Assembly: GCF_004348525.1 (NCBI RefSeq)
Contig: NZ_SMKG01000043.1
Span: forward strand, 1-33,129
Origin: Micromonospora sp. 15K316
GTDB taxonomy: Bacteria; Actinomycetota; Actinomycetes; Mycobacteriales; Micromonosporaceae
DNA length: 33,129 nucleotides
Direction of reading: 5' to 3'
Shown here: one piece after another, positions 31,718 to 33,129 of the stretch
Position numbering within the stretch: the stretch's first letter is position 1
Layout: each line of letters opens with the position of its first letter
The notes under the pieces: model-generated
What the model saw: the letters and a program-made list of their open reading frames with translations, nothing else
What the model was told of the DNA's origin: nothing
Database searches by the model: none
Made by a program: the position numbers and the translations under genes

Positions 31718-32302
31718 TCAGAGCAGGGCGCCCTCGTCGTGCAGCCAGTCCACGAAGCTCGTGGCCACCGCCGCGCCACAGTCGAGCATCTCGACCAGGA
31801 GCGCGTCGTGGGCTCCGGCTCCCATCGGCACCTGCAACTCGGCGTAGATGGGCAACTGGCCACGCTCGGTGGGGTCGCCGACGTACGCCTTGCAGAACCG
31901 GCGGGTGTGGTTCCACTCGTTGACCACGCGGTAGGCCCGGTCGGCCCAGTCCGGCGGCACCGTCGCGTGTGGACGGGCCCGCATGACCAGGATCTCGTCC
32001 TCCGGCCCCTCGAGGGTGACCAGCACGGCGTGCCGCTCCCACATGGCGAGCAGGTTGCCGTCGCCGTCGGCCAGATAGCGCACGTCGAGCAGGTCGAGCG
32101 CGTCGCAGACCCGGCTCAGGGTGACCGGCGCGACGGTCGCCGGTATCTCGGCGAGCACGGACCGGTCGTTGGGCTTGCAGTCGTCTTCCGGTTGGCGCGG
32201 GGACGGCGGTCCGATCCGGACGGTGCCCTCCACTGTGATCCCGCTTCGAGTTTCCGGGTCGCCGCCGTTGGCGGGACCGGGGCGCCATGACCACCACGGC
32301 AT
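31718..32302 (-). CDS. YbjN domain-containing protein
   Basis: A 194-residue protein with one YbjN domain (type III secretion chaperone-like fold; in enterobacteria YbjN affects motility and stress responses). Residues of about 50-190 hold the domain: TLSRVCDALDLLDVRYLADG, AMWERHAVLVTLEG, a core VVNEWNHTRRFCKAYVGDPT and AELQVPMGAGAHDALLVEML with FVDWLHDEGALL at the end. NEWNHTRRF is the family hallmark. The first 45 residues are disordered. The ATG at 32302 follows a G-rich GGGGAGTGAGG; a later start is possible. In actinobacteria such proteins are common but not characterised. Confidence 0.82.
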   Translation of the reverse strand: MPWWSWRPGPANGGDPETRSGITVEGTVRIGPPSPRQPEDDCKPNDRSVLAEIPATVAPVTLSRVCDALDLLDVRYLADGDGNLLAMWERHAVLVTLEGPEDEILVMRARPHATVPPDWADRAYRVVNEWNHTRRFCKAYVGDPTERGQLPIYAELQVPMGAGAHDALLVEMLDCGAAVATSFVDWLHDEGALL

Positions 32303-32369
32303 CGCTCGCGCACCTCACTCCCCAGCGGATCCAGTCGCCTACCGTGCGTTGGATCCGAGGATGGACGGT

Positions 32370-32385
32370 ACCCGGACAGCCGGGT
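32370..32385. terminator. Short hairpin downstream of the gene at the window end
   Basis: ACCCGG at 32370-32375 and CCGGGT at 32380-32385 flank ACAG, 49 bases past the stop of the minus-strand gene 32434-33129. The stem is only 6 bp, so the call is weak. Confidence 0.3.
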
Positions 32386-32433
32386 TGAAGCATCCCCCCA
32401 ACGACCGCCCCAGGCTAGAAGGATGATGCCTGG

Positions 32434-33129
32434 TCAGCCGTTCGGATGAGGCGTGAGGGACATCACGGCAAGATCCGTGCCTTTCTGCAACCATGCCGCT
32501 CCGTACGGTCCCACCAGGCCGACCCATCGGCCCGCGACGCGCACCTGCACGTCGGCGACCGGTCCGGGCTGCTCCGGCGCGCCCAGGAAGCCCATCCGGA
32601 CGAGCCCCTGCACGAGCCGCTGCGGCACCTCGACGGCGGGACCCGGCGGGTCGTCCGGGGTGACCAGTACGGCGACGTGATCGAGCAGCGCGTCGCGCAG
32701 CGCCCGCTGCCCCACCGCCCGGCCTCCGACACCCTGCTCGCTCGCCGTGCGCAGGGTGCCCGCCGCCGCCCGGGCGATCCGCCACACCTCGCCGGCGGGG
32801 AGGACCTCCACCGGCCGGCTCGCCGCCGGAGGCAGCGGCCAGCGCCACTGCGCGTCCCGCCGGGGCGGGAGCGCCGGGCCGGAGCGCTCCAGCTCGGCGA
32901 GCAGATCGGCGGCGCCGACGGCCACGTCGCCGGCGCCCGGACCCGCGACCGTCCGCACCACCAACACCTGCCACGGCAGCCGGGCCCAGATGGCGATCCG
33001 GTCCGCCCCGACCGGCCGGAGCCGCACCGGCGCGGACCGGTCCAGCCGGACGAGCCGGGCCAGGAACGCCCCGGCGTCGGCCGACCCGACGATGCCGTGA
33101 CCGCCGTTCGGGGCGGCCCCCTCCGGCCC
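32434..33129 (-). CDS. Hypothetical actinobacterial protein, 5' end outside the window
   Basis: The frame is open to the window edge, so the N-terminus is missing; 231 residues are visible. Stretches include SADAGAFLARLVRLDRSAPV, IAIWARLPWQVLVVRTV, GEVWRIARAAAGTLRTASEQ, ALRDALLDHVAVLVTPDDPP, VPQRLVQGLVRMGFLG and the C-terminal WVGLVGPYGAAWLQKGTDLA. It looks soluble, with no membrane helix. A GTG at 33027 is possible, but the upstream codons read as continuous protein (GSADAGAFLARLVRLD), so the real start is probably beyond 33090. I do not recognise the family. It is on the same strand as the YbjN gene, 131 bases apart. Confidence 0.65.
   Translation of the reverse strand, partial: GPEGAAPNGGHGIVGSADAGAFLARLVRLDRSAPVRLRPVGADRIAIWARLPWQVLVVRTVAGPGAGDVAVGAADLLAELERSGPALPPRRDAQWRWPLPPAASRPVEVLPAGEVWRIARAAAGTLRTASEQGVGGRAVGQRALRDALLDHVAVLVTPDDPPGPAVEVPQRLVQGLVRMGFLGAPEQPGPVADVQVRVAGRWVGLVGPYGAAWLQKGTDLAVMSLTPHPNG

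Overview
The window is very GC-rich (roughly 70% or more), has dense GTG/TTG starts, long GC hairpin terminators and a mycothiol-type nitroreductase homologue. It is chromosomal DNA of a filamentous actinobacterium. Several gene families and gene pairs resemble Micromonosporaceae (Micromonospora or a close relative); the genus is an inference. I see no tRNA, rRNA, CRISPR, insertion sequence or phage gene.

Left part (1-12.7 kb). It holds a frameshifted GNAT acetyltransferase fragment, a royal-jelly-protein-like beta-propeller protein, a secreted M14 metallocarboxypeptidase with a palindrome in its promoter, several small actinobacterial proteins, rpiB, a DUF1015 protein, a DsbA-fold mycothiol-dependent nitroreductase homologue, pepN (M1 aminopeptidase), a Uma2-type nuclease and an overlapping membrane/DUF5130 pair.

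Centre (12.8-25.7 kb). Twelve minus-strand genes form one apparent operon for aerobic tryptophan catabolism: tryptophan 2,3-dioxygenase, kynureninase, kynurenine 3-monooxygenase, 2-aminomuconate-semialdehyde dehydrogenase, 2-oxopent-4-enoate hydratase, acylating acetaldehyde dehydrogenase, 4-hydroxy-2-oxovalerate aldolase, 4-oxalocrotonate decarboxylase, a RidA-type 2-aminomuconate deaminase, 3-hydroxyanthranilate 3,4-dioxygenase, ACMS decarboxylase and an amidase-signature enzyme. Most junctions overlap by 1-4 bases. Together they would take L-tryptophan to alanine, ammonia, CO2, pyruvate and acetyl-CoA. The one step with no recognisable dedicated enzyme is N-formylkynurenine hydrolysis; the trailing amidase is a candidate. 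A divergent Lrp/AsnC regulator sits at the operon head, with two inverted repeats between it and the dioxygenase.

Right part (25.8-33.1 kb). It holds a secreted surface protein with an atypical sorting-signal-like tail followed directly by a sortase, an HNH endonuclease, an MscS channel, an MFS exporter, a group II truncated haemoglobin (glbO), a degenerate tandem repeat of about 29 bp, a YbjN-domain protein, and a gene cut by the window end.

rpiB, the nitroreductase, pepN, a DUF5130-type gene, the HNH gene and glbO also lie close together in Mycobacterium tuberculosis (around Rv2465c-Rv2470, from memory). The tryptophan operon and the sortase pair therefore look like a catabolic and surface insertion into an ancient actinobacterial block.
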